A stretch of 64,000 nt of DNA from Auxenochlorella pyrenoidosa (lineage: Eukaryota; Chlorophyta; Trebouxiophyceae; Chlorellales; Chlorellaceae): NCBI GenBank assembly GCA_001430745.1, contig KQ482003.1, positions 1,009,363 through 1,073,362 on the forward strand. Direction: 5' to 3'. The first letter of the stretch is position 1. Every line of letters begins with the position of its first letter. Under the pieces are notes generated by a model that did not search any database, was not told where the DNA came from, and was given only the letters and a program-made list of their open reading frames with translations. The position numbers were made by a program, and so were the translations under genes. Positions 35,243 to 48,200 of the stretch are shown here, piece by piece.

Positions 35243-38200
35243 TCACTTGCGCCCGCCGGCGCGCTTGACCTTGAGCTTGCGCCGCCCCGACTCAGACTGG
35301 GATCCGCCGCCCGAGCTGCCCATGCTGAACCCGCCGCCCATGCCGCCATTGAAGGGGTTGTTGGGCACCATCCCGGGCGCTGCCGCGGGCTGAGGGGCGC
35401 TGCTGCCCGCGCCAAAGGCAAAGCCGCCGCCGCCAAAGGCTGGGGCGGAGGAGGGGGCGCCAAAGCCGCCTGGAGCTGGCTGCTGCTGCTGCTGCTGGGC
35501 GCCTGCAAGGGCAAGCAGAAGCAAATGTGTGGAAGAGAGGTGTGAGCGCAGCACTTTGCACCACCCCAAGAACCTGCAGACACTGCTGACATGATGGCAT
35601 GTGCATCAAAGCAGCGTCCAACCTTGCTGCATGACAGTGGTCGGGCAGCTGCACAGCTCACCAAAAGCGGGCTGGCCGCCAAAGCCGCCAAACACTGGCT
35701 GCCCTGCAGGCGCGCCTCCGCCAAAGCCGCCGAACGCGGGCGCTGCGGGCTGCTGCTGCTGCTGGCCAAATGCGAAGGCGGGCTGCTGCTGCTGCTGGCC
35801 AAACGCAGGGCCTGAAGGCGCGGCGCCAAACTGGAAGCTCGGTGCTGCCGGTGCTGCGGGGGCCACGCCGTTCATGCCGCCGCTGTTATTGCCCTCCATC
35901 ATGTCTGCAGCATGTGGGTGAAGCGTGCAAAGCATGATCTGAAATGATGATCATGATGAACCTTGCGACTAGTGAAGAGGCTGAAAGGTTGTGTGACCAA
36001 CACTGGGAAGCGGATGGCAGGTTGCCACACACGTCGAATGGCCCCAGCCGCACACAAGCTGGGGCAGCAAGCAAGACGCAGTGGGCTCACCAATTGAGCC
36101 ATTGCCGCCACCGCCACCAAAGGCCGGAGCCGGCGCCGACGTGCCAAAAGCAAAGGGCGCAGGCGCTGCCGCGCCGGAGGCTGCTGGTGCAGAGGAGCCG
36201 AACGCAAAGGCAGGTGCGCTGCTGGCGGGTGCGCTTGCCCCGAAAGCAAAGGTTGGTGCAGCCGTGCTGCTGGCCGGGGCCGCCGCGGAGGCGCTTGCAC
36301 CAAAGCTGAAAGCTGGCGCGCCGGCAGCTGCCGAGGAGGCGGATCCAAAGGTGAAGCCCGGAGCTGGTGCAGCGCTGCTGGCTGCAGGGGCTGCAGGCTG
36401 CGCACCAAACGAGAAGGCGGGCTGTGAACTAGTGGGGCCTGCACCAAAGTTGAAGGTGGGTGCTGGGGCTGAGCCCGCCGGTGCCGCCTCGGCTGCTGCT
36501 GATGCTGCGCCAAACAGGAATGCCCCGCTCGCTGCCGCGCTGCTGGCTGGCTGCCCAGCGCCAAAGCTGAAAGCAGGAGCGCTGGTGGCAGGGCCCACTG
36601 GCTCGGTTGCTGCAGCACTGGATGCGCCGCCAAAGGAGAACACGGGTGCGTTGGCGGGCGCTGCAGCTGCAGCACTGCCGGCGCTGCCAAACGAGATTGC
36701 CGGAGCGCTGGCATGCGGCGCAGCTGCAGCGGCACTGGATGCGCCGCCAAAGGAGAATGTGGGCGCGGTGGCGGGTGCTGCAGCACCGGCAGTGCTGGCA
36801 GCGCCAAAGGAGAACGCAGGCGTGCTAGCAGGCGCGCCAGCTGCAGCGCTGCTGGCAGCGCCAAAGGAGAAGGCAGGGGCGGATGCCGCAGCGCTGCTGG
36901 CAGGCAGACCAAAGGACAAGGCTGCCGGCGCTGCCTGGCCGTCGGGCTTGCCACCTGCACCCGCCTCAATCTCCTTGGCAGCAGCATCCGCTGCCTTGGC
37001 CGCCGCTGCCTGGTTAGCCTGCAGGCAGGCAAGAATGTTGTGACTAGCCTGCATTGCTGCTGCACATGATGGGATCACTGTGTCGGACTTGCTGCTGCAG
37101 CTGCAAGCCCCCTCTATCGCTGCTTCACCCGGCCCCCTCGCACCTTGAGGAAGGCATCCCCCCAGCCAGAGGCGGCTGGTGCAGATGCCGCAGGAGTTGA
37201 TGCCGCAGGAGCCGGCGCAGCGGGCGTTGCCTCGGCCTTGCCGCCTGCTGCCGCGATATCCTGGGCAGCAGCGTCTGCAGCCTTGGCCGCTGCCTCTTTG
37301 TTGGCCTGGACAGAACAAGTAGCGATTTGGTGGAAAGCAGGCAGATGTCAAAGCCAGTGGACGTGTGCTGCGACTGACTGCGGGCGAGCCAGTTGTCCAG
37401 ATCCAAAACTCGATACGATCCAAAACTCGATTTAATCACGGAATTCACGGTGAGGAGGAGGCTCACAGCAGGACCCACCTTGAGGAAGGCGTCGCCCCAG
37501 CCAGATGCGGGAGCTGCTGCTGCTGGCGCAGCCTCGCCCTTGCCCGGGCCAGCACGCTCAATCTCCTTGGCAGCCGCGTCGGCGGCCTTTGCTGCTGCCG
37601 CTTGGTTCGACTGCGAGGAGTGGAAGGGGCAATGAATCCCTGTAAACAATCAACAAAGCGAGCGCCAAAGCTTGCAATCCGCGACCTGACTGCTGCACAT
37701 GCTATCAGGGCATACCGTTGTGAGGGTGCCAGTCTCTTCCCTGCCGCCAGTGCACAAGCAATGCTTTTGTTTGTCCGGCGCAACTGGAAGAAATGCGGGG
37801 CCTCATGCTGCCTTACCTTCAGGAACGCCTCGCCCCAGCCAGCGCCCGAAGAGGCAGCCGGAGCAGCGGCTGCAGGCTCACTGGCGGCACTGGAAAAGGC
37901 CGCGCCGAATGAGAAGGTCACGGCCGCAGCAGAGGAAGCGCCAGCGCCAAAGCTGAACGTGGCAGCCGCGCTTGAAGAGGCTGCAGCGCCAAAGCTGAAG
38001 ACCGGCACTGCGGTATTGCCGGCTGCGGCAGCGCTGCTCGCTGCTGGCGCTCCAAAAGTGAGCTTGGGCGCCCCAGTGGCCGGCGCAGAGGGCTTGCCAG
38101 CCTCGGCGTCCTTGGCTGCCGCGTCAGTGGCCAGCTGGGCTGCAGGGAGCATTGACGAACGAACGGGTGGGTGGTTTTCTTCATGCGGTGCCCACCCATA

Positions 38201-41200
38201 TGTCAGACTTGCAAGACTGCCCAGTGAACCTGCCAACCAACTGCCTACAGCCCTGCTGCCGCCCCCACCTTGCGCCCGGTTCTTCTGCAGGAAGGCCAGG
38301 TCCCAGCCGCCGCTTGCAGGCGCCGCCTCTGCACAGGCCGCCAACAAGAATGGCCTGGTTACATCAGAGGTGTCCAGCATAGCAACCTGTCGTTGCACCG
38401 CCCGTCACTTGAAAAGCCTGCAGTCCATGCGGGTGTGTCCACATGCCTGGCTGCACACCCAGAAATGCCGGAGTTTCCCAGGCACTGCTGCCCTGCCCAC
38501 CTGCTGGCTTGTTCTCCTTGGAGGGGCTGCCCCTCTCCTCGTCCGACAGGTCAGAGTCGGGCAGCGGCGACTTGGCCGCCTCTGCCGCCTCCTGGTTGGC
38601 CTTGTCCGCCTCGATGGGGGGCTTGGCAGCCTGCGGGGGAAGCAGGGAAGGTGTGAGGCAGGACACTCATCGAAGTGGCCACACAGCCTGGGTCATCTTG
38701 GCCTGAAGAAAGCGCAGCACCAGCCAGCACATCGGACCCAGCAGAGGAAACGTCAGGCAGGGAACGCTCAAACAATGCCTGAACCGCCGCCCTGTGCATC
38801 GCATGCACTGCTGCACGGATCAGGACTCACCGGCTGCGGCGTCCAGGCAAACGCGCCCTCCTTGCTGCCTGCTGCCTGCTTGGCCCCCTGTCCAAACAGG
38901 AAGGTGGGCACAGGGCCCGCAGCACCAGCAGGCGCTGCTGCCACTGCTGCAGCCACCTTGCGGTCCACCTCGCTGCTGCGGCCTGCACCGCCAAAGGAGA
39001 ACTTGGGGGCGGCCTCCACCGCGGCTGCTGCTGCTTGAGGCGCCGCTGCCTCCTTGGCAGGCGCGGCGGCCTCGGCAGCTGGCTTGGCTGCTGCAAAGCT
39101 GAAGAGCGGCGCAGGAGCAGCTGCGCCTGCGGTTGCTGCTGCCTGCTTGGCGTCTCTTTGCTTCATGGTGGGCGTGTCATCGGCGCGGCCCTCTGCCTGT
39201 GCCGCCGCAGGCAGACCAAAGCTGAACACAGGAGCTGGCGCTGCCTCCCTTTGCTGCTGCTTGCCGCTGCCCTCGATTTCCGTAGCGGCGGCTGCAGTGG
39301 CTGCCTCCGCCTTGGCCTGGTTGGCAGCGAGGAAAGCTGCGCCCCAGCTGCCGCTGGCAGCAGCGGGCGTGGGCTCTGCTGGCGGCTTGGTGGCGGTGGG
39401 GGTGGGCGCAAAGCTCACGCCTCCAAACTTGACACTCTTTGGGCGCTCGCCGCCCTCGGCTGCCATGCTGGCTGGCTCCTGCGCAGGCTCGATGCGAGGC
39501 AGGCCTGCAGACAGGGAGGTGCAGAGCAGAGCGACTCTCAGCTGCAACTGCTTTGTGAGACGCAGCAAAACACAGATCTCTCAGCGCTGCATGCTGCATG
39601 GCTGCCAGCATCCCACCCAGGGCACAGGCGCACACTGCCAGCAGCCCTGCCCAGGGAGCACAGGCATGTGCCCACCTGCAAAGCCAAGAGACTCGGTGGG
39701 CGGCGGCGAAGGTGCCGGCTGCTCCTGCTGCACGGCGCCCAGCGCCGCGGCGGCTGCACTGCCGGGCGGCGAGGCCGCCACCACCCGGTCCAGGGCATCC
39801 AGGGTGGCCAGGATGCGGCGGGCTGTGTCTGTGGTGGCCTTGCTGCCGCCTGCACAGGAGGCAGACATTGGCATGGAGGGTGAAGGCAGAGCCTGAAGTT
39901 CTGACTGAACGGCCAAGCTGCTGGCCGCCATGCAGGGTTCGATCCGCAGGACGGCAGGCAAGGCGGGGCACAAGGGCCCACCGCTGCGGCAGCTCAGCAG
40001 TCCACACCCCCACCTGCCAGGCCAGGGCTTGCGCTCGTGCTGCGCTCGCGCTCACTCTGCCCAAGCGCAGCCAGCGACAGCGGCGCTGGCTGCTGCTGCT
40101 GCTGGCCAAGGGCTGCTCCAAAGCGCGACAGCCCCGTCCCCTTTGCATGGAAGGGCGTGCGGCCTGCCCGCCACGACCGCCGGTCGCCGCCTGCGGCAGC
40201 CCCAGTGCCGTTTGCTGCGGGCTCGGCGCGCTGCCGGATGCGGCGCTGCGCGTCCAGCAGGCTGATGTTGCCCGACTGGTCCTCCTCTGCGGAGGGCAGA
40301 GCAGGGCACGGGGATTCAGCACACCGGAGGCCGAGTGCAGAGGTGCAGGCTGCGATGAGCACAGGCACAGGAAGCAATCCAAAGCCCACTATCGAGCCCT
40401 TGCAGCCGTTGGCCGTAGTTCATGCAAGCGGCCGGTGCTCACCAGCCGCTGGGCTGGCCGACTCGGCCTTGCGCTTGGCGCCGCTGACAGGGCCACCGCG
40501 CCCGCCTGCAGCCAGGTTGCTGCGCATGGGCGTCCAGGCCAGCGGTGCAGGCGAGAGCCCGCCTGGCAAGCCTCCCTCGCCAGATGTGGCGGCAGCAGCA
40601 GCAGCTGCAAGGCCAAACCGCGAGGTGCCAGTGGCACCACCACTGCCGCCTACACCGCCCGCCGCCAGCGGCTGCATGTGCACAGGCGTGCGAGAGAAGC
40701 GGCTTGCGCTCCGGGCAGCCAAGGAGGGGCGGAGGCCTGATGCCGGGGTGCTGCCACCAGCGGCGCCAGCCGCTGGGCCCAGCCGCGAGCCTGCAAAGCC
40801 CAGGCGGCGGCTACCAGGGTCGGCTGCTGCTGGAGAAGGCGATGCGCTGGGCGCCAGCGCCGGCCCGGGCGTGCGGCCAGCACCCGTGGTCAGCAGGCTG
40901 CTGGCACGAGGGCGCGGGAAGCTGCGAGGCGACTGCGCCGCCAGCGGGCCCTGCCGCAGCATGGCCAGCACATCGTCATAGGGGGTGGAGGCGCCGTCGG
41001 CGCCTTGGCCAAGACCAGGGCGCTGCGGCTCTGGCGTCGCTGCATCGCCGTCCTCGGGCTCAGCTGCAGGCGACTGGAAGGCGACACGGCGCCCAGCGGG
41101 CCGAGCTGCAGGTGCCGGATCCTGCTGCTGCTGCTGCTCCTCCTCCTCGTCCGCTTGGCCAGATGCCTCAGCAAGGCCATCAGCGGGGCCGGTGTCTTCG

Positions 41201-41627
41201 GATGCGTCCACAACCGCTTCATCGCCGGCCGAGGCGGTGGGGGATGGCGGCGCAGCCGCTGCCGCCACCGGCGAGGCACCTGTCGCGCCTGCAAAGTAGC
41301 TGCCCAGCACGGGAACCTGCAGGGGGTGCAGGAAGGATCCCATACCGTCAAGCCCTGCCAGGACACCTGCTATAGAGGAGGACGCAGGGATGCCGGCTGG
41401 GTGATGGCCTCCCCGCTCACCTTGGTGATCAGGCTGGCTCCGAAGCGGAAGGCTGATGTCAGGAGTCCCGAAGGCGGCGCAGGTGGCGCCCCTGGCAGCG
41501 CCTCTTCCTCCTCCTCTGCGGAACGAGGCTTCGACGGTGGCCTGCGCCCGTAGGGCGCGCTGCTACCCTGCCCTGCGCGATGCCGCCGGCCTCTGGGGGC
41601 CTTGCCGGCGGCCCCCTGTGTGCTCAT
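35243..41627 (-). CDS. NUP136: FG nucleoporin, NUP1/NUP136 type (nuclear basket)
   Basis: Plant functional counterpart of the basket nucleoporin NUP153. Thirteen exons (41627-41421, 41316-40443, 40286-40014, 39849-39676, 39504-38831, 38630-38501, 38328-38269, 38139-37817, 37610-37479, 37305-37144, 37018-36091, 35904-35662, 35502-35243) give exactly 1,479 residues. The basic N-terminus, a membrane-apposed SGLLTSAFRFGASLITK segment, KRKAES and DAQRRIRQRA motifs, a long FSFGA/FGG repeat region, and the terminal GRRKLKVKRAGGRK tail together resemble NUP1/NUP136. FG units number about 25-30 in exons 5-13. Polyglutamine runs occur near 35485, 35760 and 35785. A WGxAFL plus Ala-rich helix module recurs about five times, partly as symmetrical phase-0 exons. 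The start ATG is 41625-41627. I am confident that it is an FG nucleoporin, and moderately confident of the orthology. Confidence 0.85.
36967..39360 (-). repeat. Tandem WGxAFL plus Ala-helix modules encoded by duplicated exons
   Basis: Five copies of a motif (S)GWGxAFLxxNQAAAAKAADAAAKEIE occur within the FG nucleoporin. Copy 1 is uninterrupted in exon 5 (near 39360-39270). Copies 2-5 are split by an intron within the module. In copies 3-5 the intron falls in phase 0 right after GWGDAFLK or GWGEAFLK (junctions 37817/37610, 37479/37305, 37144/37018). Exons 9 (132 nt) and 10 (162 nt) are thus symmetrical duplicated cassettes. Confidence 0.8.
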
Positions 41628-42216
41628 GGTGGTTCCAAACTCAAACGCTGCTCCCTGACGCTTCCCACGCCCCCGGGACACGTCTATGCTCAGTTGTACA
41701 AGCTCGATGAGCGATGGGTCAGCCGAGAAATGCCGCATTGCACCTCTGAGCGCAGCTGCCTCGGCATGCCGTGGCAGGCTGCAGCCGGCTGGCCGCCCTC
41801 CGCATCCGGCTGAACTCCACTGGTCAGGGATGTCTTGGTTTACGTGGAAACGAAAGCATTCTGGTTTTTCAATGCAAGCAGACGACGTCACACACACACA
41901 CAGCACCCCCGGCTGGGTTTGTGAAGTTCAGCGGTGTCTGGGGTTGTTGGGGTGGTTGCCCGCTGCACAAGAGATGCCTCATCACTCACTGGCAGCTTGA
42001 GCAGCAGCAGATCAAGGCGTGCATCGAGTCAGTCTGCTGTACCCTGCTGTCATCATCAGCATGCCCTGAGCACTCTGAACCTCCTGCTGCTACAAGTTCC
42101 AACTTACACGGAGAGAGCTTTCGTTTTGAACAGTGATCAGATCATGGATTAGCAGGAGGTGGGCATAGACTGGGTGCCAACGGCGCCGCATGCCATGCCG
42201 AATATGGCTGGTGGCA
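41628..42216. other. Intergenic: oligopeptidase 3' flank and nucleoporin promoter
   Basis: 589 bp between two minus-strand genes. It carries a candidate poly(A) signal (42104-42108) and a short CA run near 41891-41904. No coding evidence. Confidence 0.4.
42104..42108 (-). promoter_or_regulatory. Probable TGTAA poly(A) signal of the oligopeptidase gene
   Basis: TGTAA on the minus strand, 109 bases past the stop codon at 42217; position typical of chlorophyte 3' ends. Confidence 0.45.
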
Positions 42217-45200
42217 TTACGCTGCAGCAGGCAGCAGGCCGTTGTGGCGGAGCAGCGCCTCCGGAGTGGGGTCGCGGCCGCGGAAGTCCTGCAGAGGTGG
42301 GACGGAAGTGGTGGAGCGGATGCGTGCTGGGTTGGGTTGGGGAGGTTCTGCATGGATGTTCTCCCCAGTTCACAGGCCAGCACGCCTTGACTGCTCAGAT
42401 CCCACTGCTGGTGCTGGCATCAGGCCCCGCAGGCAGGGCCCCACCTTGAAGACGGCGCCCGGCTCGCGGCCGCCGCCCAGCGCCAGCACGGTGTCGCGGA
42501 AGCGGCGGCCGGTCTCCGCCACCGCCGCCTCGTCCTCCAGGCCCGCATCCTCAAAGGCGGCAAAGGCGTCGGCCGACAGCACCTCGGCCCACTTGTAGCT
42601 GTAGTAGCTGCAGCGGGGAGGCAGGGAATGGCCGGGGCAGCAGGGCTGAGGGTGAGGTGGGAGCCAGCAGTCAGCAGCATCTCTCACAGGAGGGACATGC
42701 CAGAGACAGATAGGCCAGGACTGTTGCGGCGCTGCCAGGGCAGGGACACTGGCGGGCGGGCCGGCGGGCGGGCGGCCCCACCCGGCAGAGTAGCCGCCGG
42801 CAAAGATGTGGGAGAAGGCGCAGAGGAAGCGGTCCTCGGGCAGTGGCGGCATCACGGTGGTGCGCTGCGCCACGCGCTGGTCCCGCTCAAACACGCTCTC
42901 CCCCTGCAGGGGCAGCGGGTGCAACACCGCCAGGCCACTGGTCAGCACAGCGGCGGGTTACTGGAAGAGGTGGCAACCCACACGTGGCGCTGCGAAATGC
43001 GGCTGCAGCAGCGGCTGTGCGCTAGCCTGCCAGGCGATGCCTGCACCGCACCGCGCAACAAAGCCAGGCTGTGGGGCTCCGCGACACCTTCTTGGCAGCT
43101 GCAGGCTGCGGCGCCCACCTGGCCGGGCTGGAAGCGGGCGTGCAGCTCCAGGTCCACAGTGGCAAAGTGCACCTGGCGCAGCGACATGCTGCCCGCGCTG
43201 CAGGGCGGCGGGCGGGGCACAGGGTGGGACGGGGCGGCAGGTGAGCGCGCTCCCATTGATCCAGCCACTCAAGAGTCACAGGTGCGGGCGGAATGAGATG
43301 CAGCACACGTGGCAGGCCAGTTGCCGGCGGGGTGGCAGCAGGGGCCCCAGCCCACCGGTAGGTGCGTGCCGCCAGCAGGCGCTGGTACAGCTCCTCCGGC
43401 AGCGGCTCGCTGCTCTCATAGTGCTTGGCAAAGCTGTAGAGCGTCTTGCGGTCGTAGCACCAGTTCTCCATGAACTGCAGCGGGGCGGCCAGGGAGGGCG
43501 GAGCGGTTGCTTGACTTGATGGACGAGGAAAACATGAATGTGCTTCAAACAAAGGGGACCAGAGGTGTGGCGCGCATCAGCTGCCGCGCCAGGGAGCAGC
43601 CAGCTCCCCCTCCCACCTGCGAGGGCAGCTCCACAGCGTCCCACTCAATGCCACGGATGCCTGCAGGAGAGCAAGGTGGGAGACTCGAGGCACGAACGAT
43701 GGCTACAGCTTGTGCGGTGGTGGCTGCCTGGCAAGCGAGTATGCCGCATGCCTCGAGGAACCCAGTCTCATGCCGGTTGCCTCGCCACCCGGCAGGCTGG
43801 CCCACCTGCCACCAGGCCCTCCTGCTGCTCCGTCAGCATGTGCTGCGCGGCGTGGCCAAACTCGTGGAACAGGGTCTCCACCTCGCTGCAGGGGGGGCGG
43901 GGGCCGGCGCGCGGTGCCAGTTGGCGTGCTGATCGCCGTGCATGCTCTCTGTGGTTGCAGGTCATGGCGACAACCAACATGCACGGCTGCAGCGCTGCAG
44001 GGCTGCCCTGCTGCACGGCTGGCAGGACAATCAACATGCACAGCTGCAGCGCTGCAGGGCTGCCCTGCTGCATGGCTGGCAGGGCTCACCGGAAGGTCAT
44101 GAGGCTGGGCTTGTCGCCCACAGGCGGCGTCTGCGGGCACAACACGAGATGGGACACAGAAGCTGTTGGGGGCGCTTCCTGTGGGTTTGCGAACCTGTGT
44201 TCTCCTCAATGCAAACAGCAACCATCCCATCCAGCCTAGATGGCACACCTCAGCGCCCTGCCCCGCCACCCACCTGGTTGCAAACCATGTGGGCCACCGG
44301 CAGGCGCACGTTCTCACCCTCGCGCGCAAACAGCTTGCTCTGGCCGCACACCTCGTCCATCCTGCCAGCCAGAAGAATGATTGACGGCCCACATGTGAGC
44401 CAGCTCAGGGCACCAGCCCGCCTGGCTGCGTGCTAGCATGCCCTTCCCCGTCAGTCCACCCAGCCTGACAATGCTTCATGTGGCATGGGAGGCATGGGAG
44501 CCCCGGCTGCAAGTTTCAACACCCGACCATGCTGGCAGCGCTGCTCATGACCCAGCAGCCGCTTGGGGCCGGCCCAAGCTTGGGGCCCGCGCTCACCAGG
44601 CGCCGCCGCGCTTCTCCGCGGGGCGGCTGTAGGGGTCCAGGTAGAAGTAGGCCTTGGGGGCGCCGCCCTTCTTGACCACAAAGAACCGCACGTCCTCGTG
44701 CCACACGGGCACGGTGCCGTCTGCAGCGCGGGGGGGGGCCACGGCGTGGGGTGGATGGAAGGGCGTGGGCGGGCATGCGGTGTGGGCAGGGCAGCTAGAG
44801 GGGTGGCAAACACAAGGATGAGGGGTGGGGTACAGGTCACACCCGCAGTCAGCAACCCAGGGAGGCTGCGCGAGCGGGCTGCCTGCTTGCCGCAAGGGCA
44901 GGGTGCACGACAGCGTGAGGCAGGAGCGGCTGGCGGGCTCACCAGCGGGCTCGATGTCCACGTCAAACAGCCGCTTGGCCAGGCCAAACAGGCCCTGCGC
45001 AGTGTCACACAGTGCGGCCCATGCATGCCTCAGAGGTGCATGTTGACATCACAAGGCAGCGGCGTTTGGCAAAATGCAAGATCACCGCCGGTGCACGACG
45101 GTTTGAGGAGGCCCCTGCACTCCAGTTGGGCAGCTCAGCTGCACCTCCAGTGCATGCACTGCATGGCCGCTGTTCACCCCACAGGAACCCATGCCCTTCT

Positions 45201-48200
45201 GCACAACCACCCGCTGTCGGCACCCCCGCCCTGGCCCCACCTGCAGCACGTTTGGCAGCGCAAAGTAGGGGCGCAGCTGCTCCTCCTCAATCGAGTACTT
45301 GGCCTCCTTGAGCCGCTCAGCCCAGAAGCTCACGTCCCACTGCGCGGGGCGGCAGGAGTGGGCACAGGGAACGAATGTCAACTCATTCCTGAACCCGCTG
45401 AGCACCTGTGGAACGTGGCCTGGTCTCCGGGTCAGGTCTCGTTCAGCCAAAGACTCCCCATGCAAAGCCTCCCGCGAGAAGCCCCGCTCGGCGGCAGTCT
45501 GGTCGGTGCGCTATGGGGCAGGCAACAAACCAGGCCACGCCAGCGCGGCGCGCCCCCACCTGCGCAAGCTCCCCCGTGAAGCCCTGCTCGGCGGCAAAGT
45601 CCTTGATGTCCTGCAGGTCGCGCTGGGCGGCGTCGTACGAGGCCGCCCGCAGCTGCTCCAGCAGCTCCTCTGCCGTCTCCAGCGTGGCCATCTGCGGGGT
45701 GGGGGCCGGCGTGGGGGGGCACACGAGCGGGCGGCGAGGGATGGGCACATGAGCGGAGCCAAGACCAGCCCCCCCAGGTCGCGCCCGCTGCGTGCTGCTT
45801 GACTAAAGCAAGTCTTGCGGATGCGCTGCACTCTCAGGCACCAGCACCCACCTTGCTGGCCATCGACACCTCGGCAAAGTTCTTGAAGCCGAGCAGCTCG
45901 GCCTTCTCCTGGCGGAGGGCGAGCACCTGCGGTGCAGCGGGGAGGGGGAGCATGCAACCCCTTCAGCTTCACGTACAAACCTCGGGCCTGGCCGCTGAGC
46001 CATAACAACGTGCTCGACACAGGTGGATGCTTCTGGGTTGGCCAACCTAGCAGAGACAGGACTGGCCAACTGAAGGTGGGAGATGACCAGGGTTTGCCCT
46101 TGCTGGTTGCATGCGACAGGGCTCAGTGCTGCATGCGTGCTGAGCTGGAGGAGGAGCAGCGCAAGGTCACTGCCCCAGCCCATGCGCGCCTTCTCGATGA
46201 TGGGCTCGTTGTTGATGTCGCCAGAGGAGGCGCGCGTGATGCTGGCCCGGTACAGCTCCTCGCGCAGCGCCCTGCACGCATGGCGCGCCACAGAGCAGAG
46301 ATGGTGCGGTGCACGCGGAGCACATCAGGGTGCTCCCTGCGGGGCAGCTGCACGCGACGCTGCCAGGCAGGGCAGAGACTCGCAGCGAGAGCAGAGCTCG
46401 CACGAAAAAATGATCGCGGTCGCAGCTGCCTGGCGACCAAGGTCGCTTGCGTCGGCTGGACACCAAGGCCAGCCAGGCCAGCAAGCTGCAGGCCGCGGCC
46501 CACCTGTTCTTGGCGTGGGTCATGACCGGGAAGTAGGAGGGCATGTCCAGTGTGAAGAGCCAGGGGCCGCTCTCGGGGGTGGCCCCCTCGTGGCCCTCCT
46601 TGATTGCCTGCTGAGCAGCAAGAGCCAGGGCTGCGGGAGGGGGGCAGAGGGAGACGCCGGTGAGTGCGTTGTGGTTGAGGGGGGGTGCACGGTGTCGGCG
46701 GTGGGAGAAGGCGAGCATCATCAGTGCAATGCTGCCTGCACCCCTGCTTGCAATCAGTGGCCTCAAGATTGGATGCAGCGAGTTTATGGCGCTTAGTCCC
46801 CGCACACAAAAGAACCACCAGAAGCAGCCGGTCGACGTGCAAAGCCTCCCAGTAGAGCGCGCACCCGACTCGGGCAGGCCCTCAACGTCCTGCTTGTCGG
46901 TCAGCAGCTTCTTGAAGGCCTTGGTGGCGTCCAGCACCTGCCAAGGGGGCGCCCGCATGCAGCAGAGCCAGTCAGCAGCGCGCTGCAGCTGATGCCACAG
47001 CGTTCCTGCAGCAACAGCTGCATGCCGCAGCGCCGAATCCACATCAGCAGCATGATACCACATTGCCAAGCCTGCACAACAGCTGCCCGCTCACATTGTT
47101 GCTGAACTTGGTGGACAGCTGGGAGAGCTCCTGCTGGATCTCGTTGAACCGCTCCTTCTTCTCGCCCTGCTGGGGCGCAGGGGTGCGGTGTGAAAGCGTG
47201 AAAGCGTGCGGCGTGAAAGCGGCGTGAAAGCTTGCCGTCCTTGAGGGCCAGGCCCGCTGTGCACACGCTGTACTGCGCCCCCCGAGCTGCCAAACGAAGG
47301 CAGCGGCAGGGCCCAGGGCGGCAGAGCTGGCCCCCCCACCTCGAGCGCCACGCCGCCCAGCACAAAGTCGCGCAGCTCGCCCTCCACGATGCGCCGCTGC
47401 GCCTCGGTCAGGCCCGCCCTGCGGCAGCGGGCCACGCCACGGCAGGGCAGGGGTTGGCCGAGAAGGACAGGCGGGCACAGCGGTACAGGCGCGTTGCAGG
47501 CCGGGTGATGAGGGGCTTGCTTGATGAGTCCCGGGCAAGCTCCTGGGACGACGGCCACAGCGTGAGCGTGAGATGTGCAGGCAGAAGTCCGGCGGCATTC
47601 CTCGAACACACTTGACCGCCGTGGGCAGCCTGGCAGTGAAGCAGGGGCATAATGGGTGTCTAGGCAAGGCCTCTCACCAGGCGGGGCCCTCCTTGATGGC
47701 CTTGAAGGCCTCGTACAGTGGCTTGGACTGCAACAGAAAGCGAGAGGGGCACGGGGCGTTGCATCGGGCCGCGTGGGGTAGCTGACACGCTGAGCAAGCT
47801 GCCGCTTCAGACAGCAGGCGCAGCAGCAGGTGGAGAGCAGGCCGAGAGGCATGCTGCAGGCGACGGGCAAGCGGGAGGGAAGGAGACAGGTAGGCTCAGC
47901 TGTCAACTCTAGGGGGGCTCGCGCACCTGCGACAGGCGCAGGCTCAGCTTCACGCGCTCCGGCTGCACCTCCTCAACCGCCTGCAGTGCGAGGCAATGGG
48001 GTGGGCGTGGGAAAAACTTAACCGTATCGTGCCTTGCTGCTCGCATGGTCTGCCCTCCTCCCCAGCTATCCCCACACACCCGCCCTACGTCCCCGGCCCC
48101 TCGAGATGCTCCACCGACTCCAAGGTGCCCAACGGCACGCAGCCCAAGGCATGAAGGGCCCCACCCCCACCCCACCCCCACCCCTCCCCCCCTCCCCCGC

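Noticed and set aside
37365..39038. Long plus-strand ORF of 557 codons
   Set aside because: It runs antisense through the nucleoporin exons, is rich in Ala/Arg as expected from GC-rich codons read backwards, and has no domain. The minus-strand model sums to whole codons and has splice sites.
39598..40740. Plus-strand ORF of 380 codons
   Set aside because: Antisense shadow of nucleoporin exons 2-4 with low-complexity composition and no motif.
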